Source: CAZXFH01 sp964640055 (GTDB taxonomy: Bacteria > Fidelibacterota > UBA2242 > JAFGTP01). From it: a stretch of 13,353 nucleotides of DNA. The position numbers and the translations under genes are program-made. The DNA lies in NCBI GenBank assembly GCA_964640055.1, contig CAZXFH010000067.1, positions 1 through 13,353 on the forward strand. Reading direction: 5' to 3'. The notes below the pieces were generated by a model. It had not been told where the DNA came from, did not search any database, and worked only from the letters and a program-made list of their open reading frames with translations. How positions within the stretch are numbered: position 1 is the first letter of the stretch; every line of letters begins with the position of its first letter. Shown here piece by piece: positions 1-6,613 of the stretch.

Positions 1-63
1 TGATTATAAATGAATTAAGGTACAAATAATTGAAAAACTTTTGACACTACTTTTTTTAATCTC

Positions 64-70
64 AGGAGGG
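64..70 (+). promoter_or_regulatory. Strong Shine-Dalgarno site of serA-like gene
   Basis: AGGAGGG lies four bases before the ATG at 75 and is a near-perfect anti-16S match. It fixes the start of the dehydrogenase gene. Such a strong site is also a taxonomic hint, since Bacteroidota genes usually lack one. The preceding 63 bases are AT-rich and hold no promoter I would defend. Confidence 0.8.
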
Positions 71-74
71 AAAT

Positions 75-974
75 ATGAAAGTATTAATCACCGATGGATT
101 AAGTCCCAAAGGTCAAGAAATTCTCAAGGATAACCAAATCGACTTTGATATACACCATTACGAGAAAGATGAATTAATCAAGGTTATTCCTGAATACGAC
201 GCTATGATCGTACGGTCGGCCACCAAGGTGCCTCGCGAGGTAATTGACGCCGGGAAAAACCTAAAATTGATCGGGCGTGCCGGTGCCGGCATTGACAATA
301 TTGATCACCAATATGCCCGCTCCCAAAATATTCCGGTCCTGAATGTACCCGGAGCAAATTCTCATTCCGTAGCTGAACTGGTCTTCGCCCATATGTTTGC
401 CATGGCCCGCTTCATCCCCCGGGCTAACATTACCATGCGCAAAGGTCAATGGAATAAAAAGGAATATAAAGGGATCGAACTGGCCGGAAAAACGCTGGGT
501 ATTATCGGTGTTGGCCGTATTGGTAAAATTGTTGCCCGTCTGGCACTCGCTCTGGGAATGAAAGTACTGGCCTACGATGTGCAAGAGGTAAAAACCGATC
601 TGGGTATAAAATTTGTCGGTAAAGAATATCTTTTAAAGCAAGCAGACTTTATTACTCTGCACACCCCTAAATTAGACAAGCCTGTTATTGCCGATAAAGA
701 ACTGGGACTAATGAAAAATGGCGCCTATTTGATCAATTGTGCCCGCGGCGGGATTGTGAACGAACACGCCTTGATTGACGCCCTTAATTCCTGTCGGTTA
801 GCCGGTGCTGGCATTGATGTTTATGCCGATGAACCCACAAATAATATGGAACTGGTGAATAATCCCAAGGTTTCGGTAACGCCCCATATCGGTGCCGCCA
901 CCAAAGAGGCCCAGGACCGGGTAGGTATTCAAATTGCCGAAAAAGTTGCCGAGGCATTTAGATCCATGGCATAG
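75..974 (+). CDS. serA: D-3-phosphoglycerate dehydrogenase-like 2-hydroxyacid dehydrogenase (short SerA type)
   Basis: This is a cytoplasmic NAD-dependent D-2-hydroxyacid dehydrogenase of 299 aa. The likely reaction is 3-phosphoglycerate to 3-phosphohydroxypyruvate, the first step of serine synthesis. Visible features are the N-terminal half-domain (IVRSATKV, AGAGIDNID, residues 46-76), the Rossmann motif GVGRIG (145-150), and the catalytic set Arg224 (NCARGG), Glu253 (ADEP) and His271 (TPHIGAA). The chain stops right after the catalytic core, so the C-terminal ACT regulatory domain of long SerA proteins is absent and serine feedback through ACT is not expected. The NVPGANSHSVAEL segment favours SerA over glyoxylate or lactate dehydrogenases. 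A DUF1015 gene follows after 58 bp and is probably cotranscribed. Substrate is inferred from family resemblance; another 2-hydroxyacid is possible. Confidence 0.88.
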   Translation: MKVLITDGLSPKGQEILKDNQIDFDIHHYEKDELIKVIPEYDAMIVRSATKVPREVIDAGKNLKLIGRAGAGIDNIDHQYARSQNIPVLNVPGANSHSVAELVFAHMFAMARFIPRANITMRKGQWNKKEYKGIELAGKTLGIIGVGRIGKIVARLALALGMKVLAYDVQEVKTDLGIKFVGKEYLLKQADFITLHTPKLDKPVIADKELGLMKNGAYLINCARGGIVNEHALIDALNSCRLAGAGIDVYADEPTNNMELVNNPKVSVTPHIGAATKEAQDRVGIQIAEKVAEAFRSMA

Positions 975-1006
975 ATATGATATTCGTTTAGAGCGACTCA
1001 TTATCT

Positions 1007-1026
1007 CCTTTTAACTAACAAAAAGG
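1007..1026 (+). other. Weak inverted repeat covering the DUF1015 ribosome-binding site
   Basis: CCTTTT (1007-1012) and AAAAGG (1021-1026) can pair across the 8-base loop AACTAACA. The right arm includes the AAGG that serves as Shine-Dalgarno for the ATG at 1033. The stem has only two GC pairs, so it is marginal. It could modestly damp translation of the second gene, or be chance in AT-rich DNA. Confidence 0.2.
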
Positions 1027-1032
1027 TGTATT

Positions 1033-2280
1033 ATGGTAAAAATAAAAGGTTTTCATGGTCTGCGTCCCCAACAGGATCTGGCTCCAAAAATCGCTTCTCA
1101 GCCCTATGATGTGCTTAATATTGAGGAGGCCCGGAAAGCAGCCACGGAGAATCCCTACTCTTTTTTACATGTAGTAAAATCCGAAATAGATCTGCCCCCA
1201 GATACTGATCCTTATGATACCCGTGTTTATAACAAAGCCGCCGAAAATTTGCGTAAAATGCATGCAAAAGGCTGGCTTATCCGGGATGATAAAGCGTGTA
1301 TGTATATTTACCGCCAAATCATGGATAGACACAAACAAGTTGGATTGGTGACCGTGGCCAGTGTGGAAGATTATTTTAATCAAAAAATCAAGATCCATGA
1401 ACTTACCCGGGAGAAAAAGGAAAAAGACCGCATCCGGCATGTTAAAACCACCAACGCCAATACCGGTCCGGTCTTTCTAACTTATAAAGCCCGCGCTGAA
1501 ATTGACCGGTTAGTTGAAAAACTGACCAGAACTGCAGCCACCTACGATTTTACGGCCGAGGATGGTATCCGTCACACTTTCTGGGTGATAACCAGTCCGC
1601 AGGATATTAATAAATTCAAAAACCTTTTCGCAGAAATCCCGCACACCTATGTGGCAGATGGCCATCATCGTTCTAAATCGGCAGCCATGGTCGGAAAAAT
1701 CCGTAAGCAAGAAAATCCCAACCACTCCGGCCAGGAAGAATATAACTGGTTTTTAACAGCCTTGTTTCCCCATGATCAATTACAAATTTTGGATTACAAC
1801 CGAGTGGTAAAAGATTTAAATGATCTGACAACCAAAGAGTTCGTTGATAAAATCAAAGAAAAGTTTGAGTTGAACAAGGTCGCTGACCGGGATAGCGCCA
1901 AGCCATTTGCCTATAATCATTTCGGCATGTACTTGCCAGGACAATGGTATTATCTAAGAGCAAAGTCCGATATCTATGATCCGCAGGACCCAGTAAACAG
2001 TCTGGATACCTCCATTTTACATAATAATATTTTAACCCCCATACTTAACATCGGAGATCCACGTAAAGATGAGCGTGTTGATTTTGTGGGGGGGATCCGT
2101 GGATTAAGGGAATTGGAAAAAAGAGTTGACACGGGTGAAATGGCAGTGGCTTTCGCCCTCTATCCCACTTCTATTGAGCAATTGATGAACATTGCGGATG
2201 CCGGTCAATTAATGCCGCCAAAATCAACCTGGTTCGAGCCTAAACTACGCAGTGGGTTGATCATTCATGATCTGGAATAA
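1033..2280 (+). CDS. DUF1015 family protein (SerA-linked, function unknown)
   Basis: This is a 415-aa soluble protein with no signal peptide or membrane segment. It matches the DUF1015 family by its opening (GFHGLRPQQDLAPKIASQPYDV), the segment IHELTREKKEKDRIRH (121-136) followed by NANTGPVFLTY (141-151), and the hallmark YVADGHHRSKSA (206-217). The His-rich motifs look like a metal or phosphate site, but I know of no settled biochemical function and assign none. The start has an AAGGTG site a few bases upstream. It sits directly after a serA-like gene, an arrangement I recall from other bacteria and archaea, which suggests a role tied to serine or phosphoserine metabolism. A strong terminator follows 35 bp after the stop, so the gene ends its transcription unit. 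Confidence 0.9.
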   Translation: MVKIKGFHGLRPQQDLAPKIASQPYDVLNIEEARKAATENPYSFLHVVKSEIDLPPDTDPYDTRVYNKAAENLRKMHAKGWLIRDDKACMYIYRQIMDRHKQVGLVTVASVEDYFNQKIKIHELTREKKEKDRIRHVKTTNANTGPVFLTYKARAEIDRLVEKLTRTAATYDFTAEDGIRHTFWVITSPQDINKFKNLFAEIPHTYVADGHHRSKSAAMVGKIRKQENPNHSGQEEYNWFLTALFPHDQLQILDYNRVVKDLNDLTTKEFVDKIKEKFELNKVADRDSAKPFAYNHFGMYLPGQWYYLRAKSDIYDPQDPVNSLDTSILHNNILTPILNIGDPRKDERVDFVGGIRGLRELEKRVDTGEMAVAFALYPTSIEQLMNIADAGQLMPPKSTWFEPKLRSGLIIHDLE

Positions 2281-2314
2281 ATAAAGTGCTTCGATTACGC
2301 CTCTCGTAACGGAT

Positions 2315-2348
2315 AAGCAGCGGCCGATTACCGCTGCTTGCTCTTTTT
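2315..2348 (+). terminator. Rho-independent terminator after the serA-DUF1015 unit
   Basis: AAGCAGCGG (2315-2323) and CCGCTGCTT (2331-2339) form a perfect 9-bp GC-rich stem with a 7-base loop. A run of five T (2344-2348) follows after a short GCTC spacer. It is oriented for plus-strand transcription. Read in the other direction there is no T tract beyond the stem, so it is unlikely to serve the convergent gene ending at 2369. Confidence 0.85.
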
Positions 2349-2368
2349 ATCCCTATTAATCAGATATT

Positions 2369-2932
2369 TTAGGACTGATTGATCTCGATTGCTTGGGCAC
2401 TGATGGCAAACCGGTTTCCGCCCAAATGATGCAGTAACTGCAGGTCTTTCGAAAAATCCCAGGCACCATCACGAAAGTACCGGGAATCGGCTTTGGCCTG
2501 TAAGATTTGGGCAATGACCAAGGCAGAAGCCCCCATATCATGGACATCACTAATCCGGCATTCCAGGATGGCCAGTGCCTCCCGGGCTAAAGGTGCCTTT
2601 ATTTGTTCGGCTGGAGCACGCTGCAAACCATACTTAGCAAATTTATCGGCTAACTCATGACCACTGACTTTGCCGCAACCCATTACAGATTCCGCTAGTT
2701 CCGCATGAAAAATATTTATTCCGAATTCACCGGTTTGTTCCAAGAAAGGATAAGAATAATGTCGTTTACCTGTCAAAATGGCAACCATAGGTGGTGTTTT
2801 CCGCAGGGCCATATTCCAGGCAATCGTAAACAGATTATCCCGCTCACCATCTCCCACACTAATCACCAGCACACAACCGGGAGTCAGTAGACGGTGTGGG
2901 TTATATACAATTTTCATCTCTTCAGCAGACAT
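2369..2932 (-). CDS. Flavin reductase-like domain protein (FMN-binding split barrel)
   Basis: This 187-aa cytoplasmic protein resembles the flavin reductase-like (FMN-binding split-barrel) family, whose members bind FMN and often reduce flavin or other acceptors with NAD(P)H. Family-like features are the opening PGCVLVISVGDGERDNLFTIAW (residues 18-39), KTPPMVAILTGKRHYS (45-60), FGINIF (69-74), the CGKVSGHELADKFA segment (85-98) and the closing LHHLGGNRFAIS near residues 166-177. A GAGGT site on the minus strand (2941-2945) lies 8 nt upstream of the ATG at 2932; the internal ATG at 2917 has no properly spaced site. It lies 66 bp downstream of the LPP20-like gene on the same strand and may be cotranscribed, as I see no separate promoter. 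The physiological substrate is unknown. Confidence 0.82.
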   Translation of the reverse strand: MSAEEMKIVYNPHRLLTPGCVLVISVGDGERDNLFTIAWNMALRKTPPMVAILTGKRHYSYPFLEQTGEFGINIFHAELAESVMGCGKVSGHELADKFAKYGLQRAPAEQIKAPLAREALAILECRISDVHDMGASALVIAQILQAKADSRYFRDGAWDFSKDLQLLHHLGGNRFAISAQAIEINQS

Positions 2933-2998
2933 ATAAATTTACCTCACTAATTTTATGTTTTTACTCAGCATCTATAGATAAGCTTTCTGACTGGCTAT

Positions 2999-4471
2999 CT
3001 ATTGTCTTAAACCGATCTCTTTAAATAGCTGCTCAATCAAGGCTTCACTGACTTTGGCAATTGCTCGGGTGCCCGCATTTTGGGGTGAATTGCCCGCATT
3101 TTTACTGCGCCTGCTATAAGTACCAACCACGGCTTGGTTGCTGATATCAAAGACTTTTATCACCGCATCAGCCCAGGCGAAATAAAACCCTTCCCGTATC
3201 TTATTAACCTCTTCCGCGGATACAGAGCCAAGGATAATCAGATCAGTACTCTCTCCTTTGATCATTCCCATTATATTTTGGGGAGAAAAATTGCTCACCT
3301 TCTGATCATTAATATGGCTAAGTATATCATTTTCAACAATAGTAAATCCGGTGGTGCTTAATTCCTCCATTAACCGGTTTTCAAGATAAGAGATTTCCAC
3401 CGTCTCGCTCATATTCTGTTCATGAACTTTTATTAAGATCTTATTATCTGAAAAAATATTAAATTCAAATTCTGGAACAGTAACATTATAACCTTCCGGA
3501 AATTGGACGTGGCTTTGTAATTTTATCGTTCCCGCAGATAAAACCTTATGCACCTTACAAAGGGCGACACCTTCAGCATTGGTATGGGACTGGGGGGTAT
3601 GTATCGCTTCACCGCTGAGCAGGTTAAAATCGACGGTGAGACCGGGGATGGGGATCTTTTCATCATCTGATTGCCAAAATACATTGATCTCCAGAGGCTC
3701 GGGTAAGGGTTTCCCCAGTTTAGCCACCTGATCCTGGCCACTGCCTGATACTCTTATGCCATTGAGAATCCGGTCAGATTGATTGAGCATCTTTTCCTGA
3801 AATTCTTTAACACGTGCAGTTTGTGTAGGCGACAAACCGGTTATTTCCGTTAAGGGTTTCACGTTTTCGCTGATGTTTCTTAATTGCTCTATGGCGATAA
3901 AGATCCGCCCCTGTTGACTTAACCTTTGGGACTCCTGGTATTGTTGTTCTCCGACTTGCAGGGTCTCCTTGATTAATTCCTGAACAAACTGCTGATGCTC
4001 ACTCTTAGAAAAAGGAACCGCCACAAATACACGATAAGTTATTTTTGATTGTAAAAATCCCTGACGTTCTTTCCATTTCTCGACAAAGACGTGCTGTGGT
4101 TTAACCGCAATTATGTTGCGGGAGATTACCTTGATCTTGGAACTGGTGAACCCTTCCGATATGGGGACATCGCCGGAGGATTCAACGATTCGATCCACAA
4201 ATTCACTCTCTATGATCCCTCCTAAAGATTCGATGATTTTTCTTTTCGCATCATTCAAGGCGTCTGCGCGGGCATCGGCTTCTTCAGCAAATTTATGTGA
4301 AATGCCCACATAGAGTCCCGGCGACGGATTGTCCACCCAAGCCGGACGAGGTTCGGAAGTGATCCGCTTTTGAGCAGTCAGCGGTGTACATAATCCAGCA
4401 ATAAGCAGTACAATTATATCAATAGTGTTACTTCCAGGTAAACGGAGGATCGTTTTGCTCGCATTTGCCAT
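2999..4471 (-). CDS. Exported LPP20-domain protein with Ig-like middle and CsgG/FlgT-like C-terminal region
   Basis: This is a 490-aa envelope protein. The N-terminus has a hydrophobic stretch (IDIIVLLIAGLCTPLTAQ, 17-34) consistent with a signal peptide cut near LTA|Q. The cysteine context (AGLC) is not a good lipobox, so a soluble or periplasmic form is favoured over a lipoprotein. Residues about 41-155 match the LPP20 pattern (RPAWVDNP, YVGIS, alanine-rich helix, then YRVFVAVPFSK). A Gln-rich helical stretch follows (about 155-240), then a probable beta-sandwich or carboxypeptidase-regulatory-like domain (about 258-340). The C-terminal region (about 360-488) has the TDLIILGSV...AVIKVFDISNQAVVGTYS pattern seen in CsgG/FlgT-type lipoprotein-associated domains. 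An in-frame TTG at 4483 is open, but GGAG (4478-4481) lies 6 nt before the ATG at 4471, which decides the start. Role is unknown; outer-membrane assembly or transport is a guess. Confidence 0.78.
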   Translation of the reverse strand: MANASKTILRLPGSNTIDIIVLLIAGLCTPLTAQKRITSEPRPAWVDNPSPGLYVGISHKFAEEADARADALNDAKRKIIESLGGIIESEFVDRIVESSGDVPISEGFTSSKIKVISRNIIAVKPQHVFVEKWKERQGFLQSKITYRVFVAVPFSKSEHQQFVQELIKETLQVGEQQYQESQRLSQQGRIFIAIEQLRNISENVKPLTEITGLSPTQTARVKEFQEKMLNQSDRILNGIRVSGSGQDQVAKLGKPLPEPLEINVFWQSDDEKIPIPGLTVDFNLLSGEAIHTPQSHTNAEGVALCKVHKVLSAGTIKLQSHVQFPEGYNVTVPEFEFNIFSDNKILIKVHEQNMSETVEISYLENRLMEELSTTGFTIVENDILSHINDQKVSNFSPQNIMGMIKGESTDLIILGSVSAEEVNKIREGFYFAWADAVIKVFDISNQAVVGTYSRRSKNAGNSPQNAGTRAIAKVSEALIEQLFKEIGLRQ

Positions 4472-4519
4472 ATTGTACTCCAAAGTTTGTTAGCAGTCAT
4501 TCATTGTTTCGGTAGAAGT

Positions 4520-4548
4520 ATGATAACACTATTTTAAATTAAATTCAA
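4520..4548 (-). promoter_or_regulatory. Sigma70-like promoter candidate for the LPP20-domain gene
   Basis: On the minus strand TTGAAT (4548-4543) is separated by exactly 17 bp from TATCAT (4525-4520). Transcription would start near 4513, giving a leader of about 40 nt before the ATG at 4471. Matches are 4/6 and 5/6 to consensus, so the call is plausible but untested. Confidence 0.45.
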
Positions 4549-4701
4549 GTCCTGCAGCAAAAATATTTTAAAGTTGCTTGATAAAAGTCAATTCCACAAT
4601 GGGGAACTACTCCTAAAACATGGAGTAAGATTAAGTGATATTTGGGTGTATGATAAATCCTGTACCAATTTTTATAAAAATTTTTTATATTATTCCAAAA
4701 T

Positions 4702-4706
4702 GAGGT
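4702..4706 (+). promoter_or_regulatory. Ribosome-binding site deciding the PorD-like start
   Basis: GAGGT sits 5 bases before the ATG at 4712. It overlaps the alternative in-frame ATG at 4700, so that codon cannot use it. The reading frame stays open back to 4574, but only the 4712 start gives an immediate signal peptide. Confidence 0.7.
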
Positions 4707-4711
4707 ATCCC

Positions 4712-5557
4712 ATGAAAATAAAACAATTATTCCTCGGTTGGTTAAGCCTGTTTTTGCTATGTACTCCTCTACTGGCCCAGTTCGTGGAGGTTCAAGGGGA
4801 AATTAAAGCCGATCGCCTCCCTGATAAAGAGCGTCGTGACCTAAAAACATTGGAACAGGAAATCCCACACTATTATGAAAATTACAACTGGATGGATAAT
4901 AAATACAACATCCAGTTGCCTATTAAGATCAATATTTTTCCGCAAAGTGTTAATACGAAAGGATCCCAGCGACTATTTACCGGGCAGCTCTTTATTACCA
5001 CTGCTTCCGGTGATCAGCGTTTTTTTGAAAAGAATTTTAAATTTGTTTACAATACCAACGCTCCCTTAACACATTCCAATATGGTGACTTCGCTAACCGG
5101 AACTCTGGATTTTTATGGTTATATGCTTTTAGCCGGTGAGATGGATACCTATGAACCCCTCGGTGGGAATACTTTATATGAAAGAGCACGCGATATTGCC
5201 ACCCGCGGTCAAATATCCGAACAGCCCTACGGATGGGGATCCCGCTTACAGGAGTTGAACGAAATTCTCAAGCTACGTAACTATCGACTTTTCAAATACC
5301 ATTTCTGGCAGATAATCGACTTGGAAGAATATGGTGATACAGAAGAGATCCCGGCCGTGATCGACCAGGCTCTTAAAGATCTGGAAAATATTTTCCAGAT
5401 TAATGCCCGGGAGCGCTATATTCATGTTTTTCTGGACGTGCATGCCAGGGAATTCATGTCTATTATTAAAACCTATGGGAACAAAGCCCAACAGCAGAAA
5501 CTGATAGAACTTAATCCGGATAATAAAAAGCTGTATCAAAATATTCTTAAGCAGTAG
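4712..5557 (+). CDS. PorD-like (DUF4835) exported protein, type IX secretion-associated
   Basis: This 281-aa protein starts with a clean signal peptide (MKIKQLFLGWLSLFLLCTPLLAQ, cut near residue 22 or 23). The mature part follows the DUF4835 layout: an early helix with KTLEQEIPHYYENYNW (45-60), a beta-rich part with IKINIF and FTGQLFITTAS (71-99), the conserved NFKFVYN (108-114), SLTGTLDFYGYMLLAGEMDTYEPLGGNTLYERA (127-159), a GW at 174-175, and a helical C-terminus with the KYHFW motif (195-199). DUF4835 includes PorD, a T9SS-associated periplasmic or outer-membrane protein of Bacteroidota whose exact role is unclear. The T9SS-tailed nuclease elsewhere in this window fits with a working system. 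The gene is divergent from the LPP20 gene; no other T9SS component is nearby. I see no convincing promoter in 4484-4711. Confidence 0.82.
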   Translation: MKIKQLFLGWLSLFLLCTPLLAQFVEVQGEIKADRLPDKERRDLKTLEQEIPHYYENYNWMDNKYNIQLPIKINIFPQSVNTKGSQRLFTGQLFITTASGDQRFFEKNFKFVYNTNAPLTHSNMVTSLTGTLDFYGYMLLAGEMDTYEPLGGNTLYERARDIATRGQISEQPYGWGSRLQELNEILKLRNYRLFKYHFWQIIDLEEYGDTEEIPAVIDQALKDLENIFQINARERYIHVFLDVHAREFMSIIKTYGNKAQQQKLIELNPDNKKLYQNILKQ

Positions 5558-5583
5558 TAGAAATCACTAATAAAATCAAACAA

Positions 5584-5613
5584 TTCTTAGCGCATTCAAT
5601 TCAATTATATAAT
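5584..5613 (+). promoter_or_regulatory. Weak promoter candidate for the 2-hydroxyacid dehydrogenase gene
   Basis: A perfect TATAAT (5608-5613) is preceded at 18 bp by TTCTTA (5584-5589), which matches only 3/6 of the -35 consensus. The predicted start near 5620 would leave a leader of about 11 nt, beginning at the Shine-Dalgarno site GGAAG. Read-through from the PorD-like gene, 73 bp upstream with no terminator seen, is an alternative. Confidence 0.3.
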
Positions 5614-5630
5614 CCAATTGGAAGTTGAGT

Positions 5631-6599
5631 ATGAAAGTAATTGTTACCCGGCGCATACCTGAACCCGGTATGCAAATTTTACAAGCTTTCACACAGCAAT
5701 TAAAAATAAACGATCAGGATCGTACTCTGTCGCGGAAAGAATTACTCAGCTGGGCACCCGGAGCCCGCGGCGTCCTGTCCATGCTAGGTGACCGGGTTGA
5801 TGCGGAGTTCTTCGCGGCCGCCGGCGAACAGCTGCGAGTAGTAGCTAATTATGCTGTCGGATTCAACAATATCGATATTCCGGCTGCAACACAACAGGGT
5901 GTTATGGTGACCAATACTCCCGGGGTATTGACCGATACCACTGCTGATCTAACCTGGGGGTTGATTATTAGTGCTGCCCGTCGCATCGTGGCAGCAGATC
6001 ACTTCACCCGACAGAAAAAATTTAAAGGGTGGGCTCCCCAATTATTCCTGGGGCTGGAAGTTGCAAACCAAACATTGGGGATCGTCGGAGCCGGCCGGAT
6101 TGGTCAGGCCGTGGGTAAACGAGCCTTTGGTTTCAACATGAAACTCCTCTATCATGACCGCAATCCGATATCCTCTTTTGAAAAGGCAACCCGAGCAAAA
6201 TTCGTGGAGTTGAACACTCTGTTAACCAAATCCGATATTATCACTTTGCATTTACCCTTAACAGAGGATACACGCTACCTCATTGATGAGCCCGAATTAT
6301 CTATGATGAAAAAAAGCGCCCTGCTGATCAATACAGCCCGGGGACCAATCGTCCGTGAGGAAGCCCTGGTGCAGGCCTTAAAAAACAATCAAATAGCTGG
6401 GGCTGGTTTAGATGTATACGAAAACGAGCCTGAAATTCATCCCGAATTATTTGACCTTTCCAATGTGACTTTACTGCCCCATATCGGCTCGGCGACCATT
6501 ACCACCCGCACCCGCATGGCTCAAATGGCAGCTAAAAATCTGGTGGCCGCCCTTAGTAATCACAAGCCGCCAAACATTGTTAATCCACAAGTTTTTTAA
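5631..6599 (+). CDS. Glyoxylate/hydroxypyruvate reductase-type D-2-hydroxyacid dehydrogenase
   Basis: This is a 322-aa cytoplasmic NAD(P)H-dependent oxidoreductase, likely reducing glyoxylate to glycolate or hydroxypyruvate to glycerate. It resembles GyaR/GhrB enzymes: VANYAVGFNNIDIPAA (71-86), VTNTPGVLTDTTADL (93-107), a Rossmann motif GAGRIG (153-158), and the catalytic residues Arg237 (NTARGP), Glu266 (ENEPEIH) and His284 (LLPHIGSAT). ENEPEIHPEL together with VTNTPGVLTD favours the glyoxylate reductase branch over SerA. An in-frame TTG at 5625 is open, but GGAAG (5620-5624) is spaced correctly only for the ATG at 5631. The serine hydrolase gene starts 14 bp after the stop, so the two are probably one transcript. 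It is a distant paralogue of the dehydrogenase at 75-974; exact substrate is inferred. Confidence 0.88.
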   Translation: MKVIVTRRIPEPGMQILQAFTQQLKINDQDRTLSRKELLSWAPGARGVLSMLGDRVDAEFFAAAGEQLRVVANYAVGFNNIDIPAATQQGVMVTNTPGVLTDTTADLTWGLIISAARRIVAADHFTRQKKFKGWAPQLFLGLEVANQTLGIVGAGRIGQAVGKRAFGFNMKLLYHDRNPISSFEKATRAKFVELNTLLTKSDIITLHLPLTEDTRYLIDEPELSMMKKSALLINTARGPIVREEALVQALKNNQIAGAGLDVYENEPEIHPELFDLSNVTLLPHIGSATITTRTRMAQMAAKNLVAALSNHKPPNIVNPQVF

Positions 6600-6613
6600 T
6601 AGAATCAAGATCA

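Noticed and set aside
41..46. A perfect TTGACA upstream of the serA-like gene
   Set aside because: At 17 bp downstream lies the Shine-Dalgarno AGGAGG instead of a -10 hexamer, and no TATAAT-like sequence is at 16-18 bp.
2971..2978. TCTATAGA palindrome between the LPP20 and flavin reductase genes
   Set aside because: It is too short and AT-rich to call an operator, and no well-spaced promoter for the flavin reductase gene surrounds it.
4574..4711. In-frame open extension of the PorD-like gene by 46 codons from a TTG
   Set aside because: It would bury the signal peptide internally, and the GAGGT site at 4702-4706 supports the ATG at 4712. The extension is an AT-rich chance opening.
5614..5621. 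CCAATTGG palindrome before the 2-hydroxyacid dehydrogenase gene
   Set aside because: An 8-bp AT-centred palindrome is common by chance in this composition, and nothing nearby repeats it.
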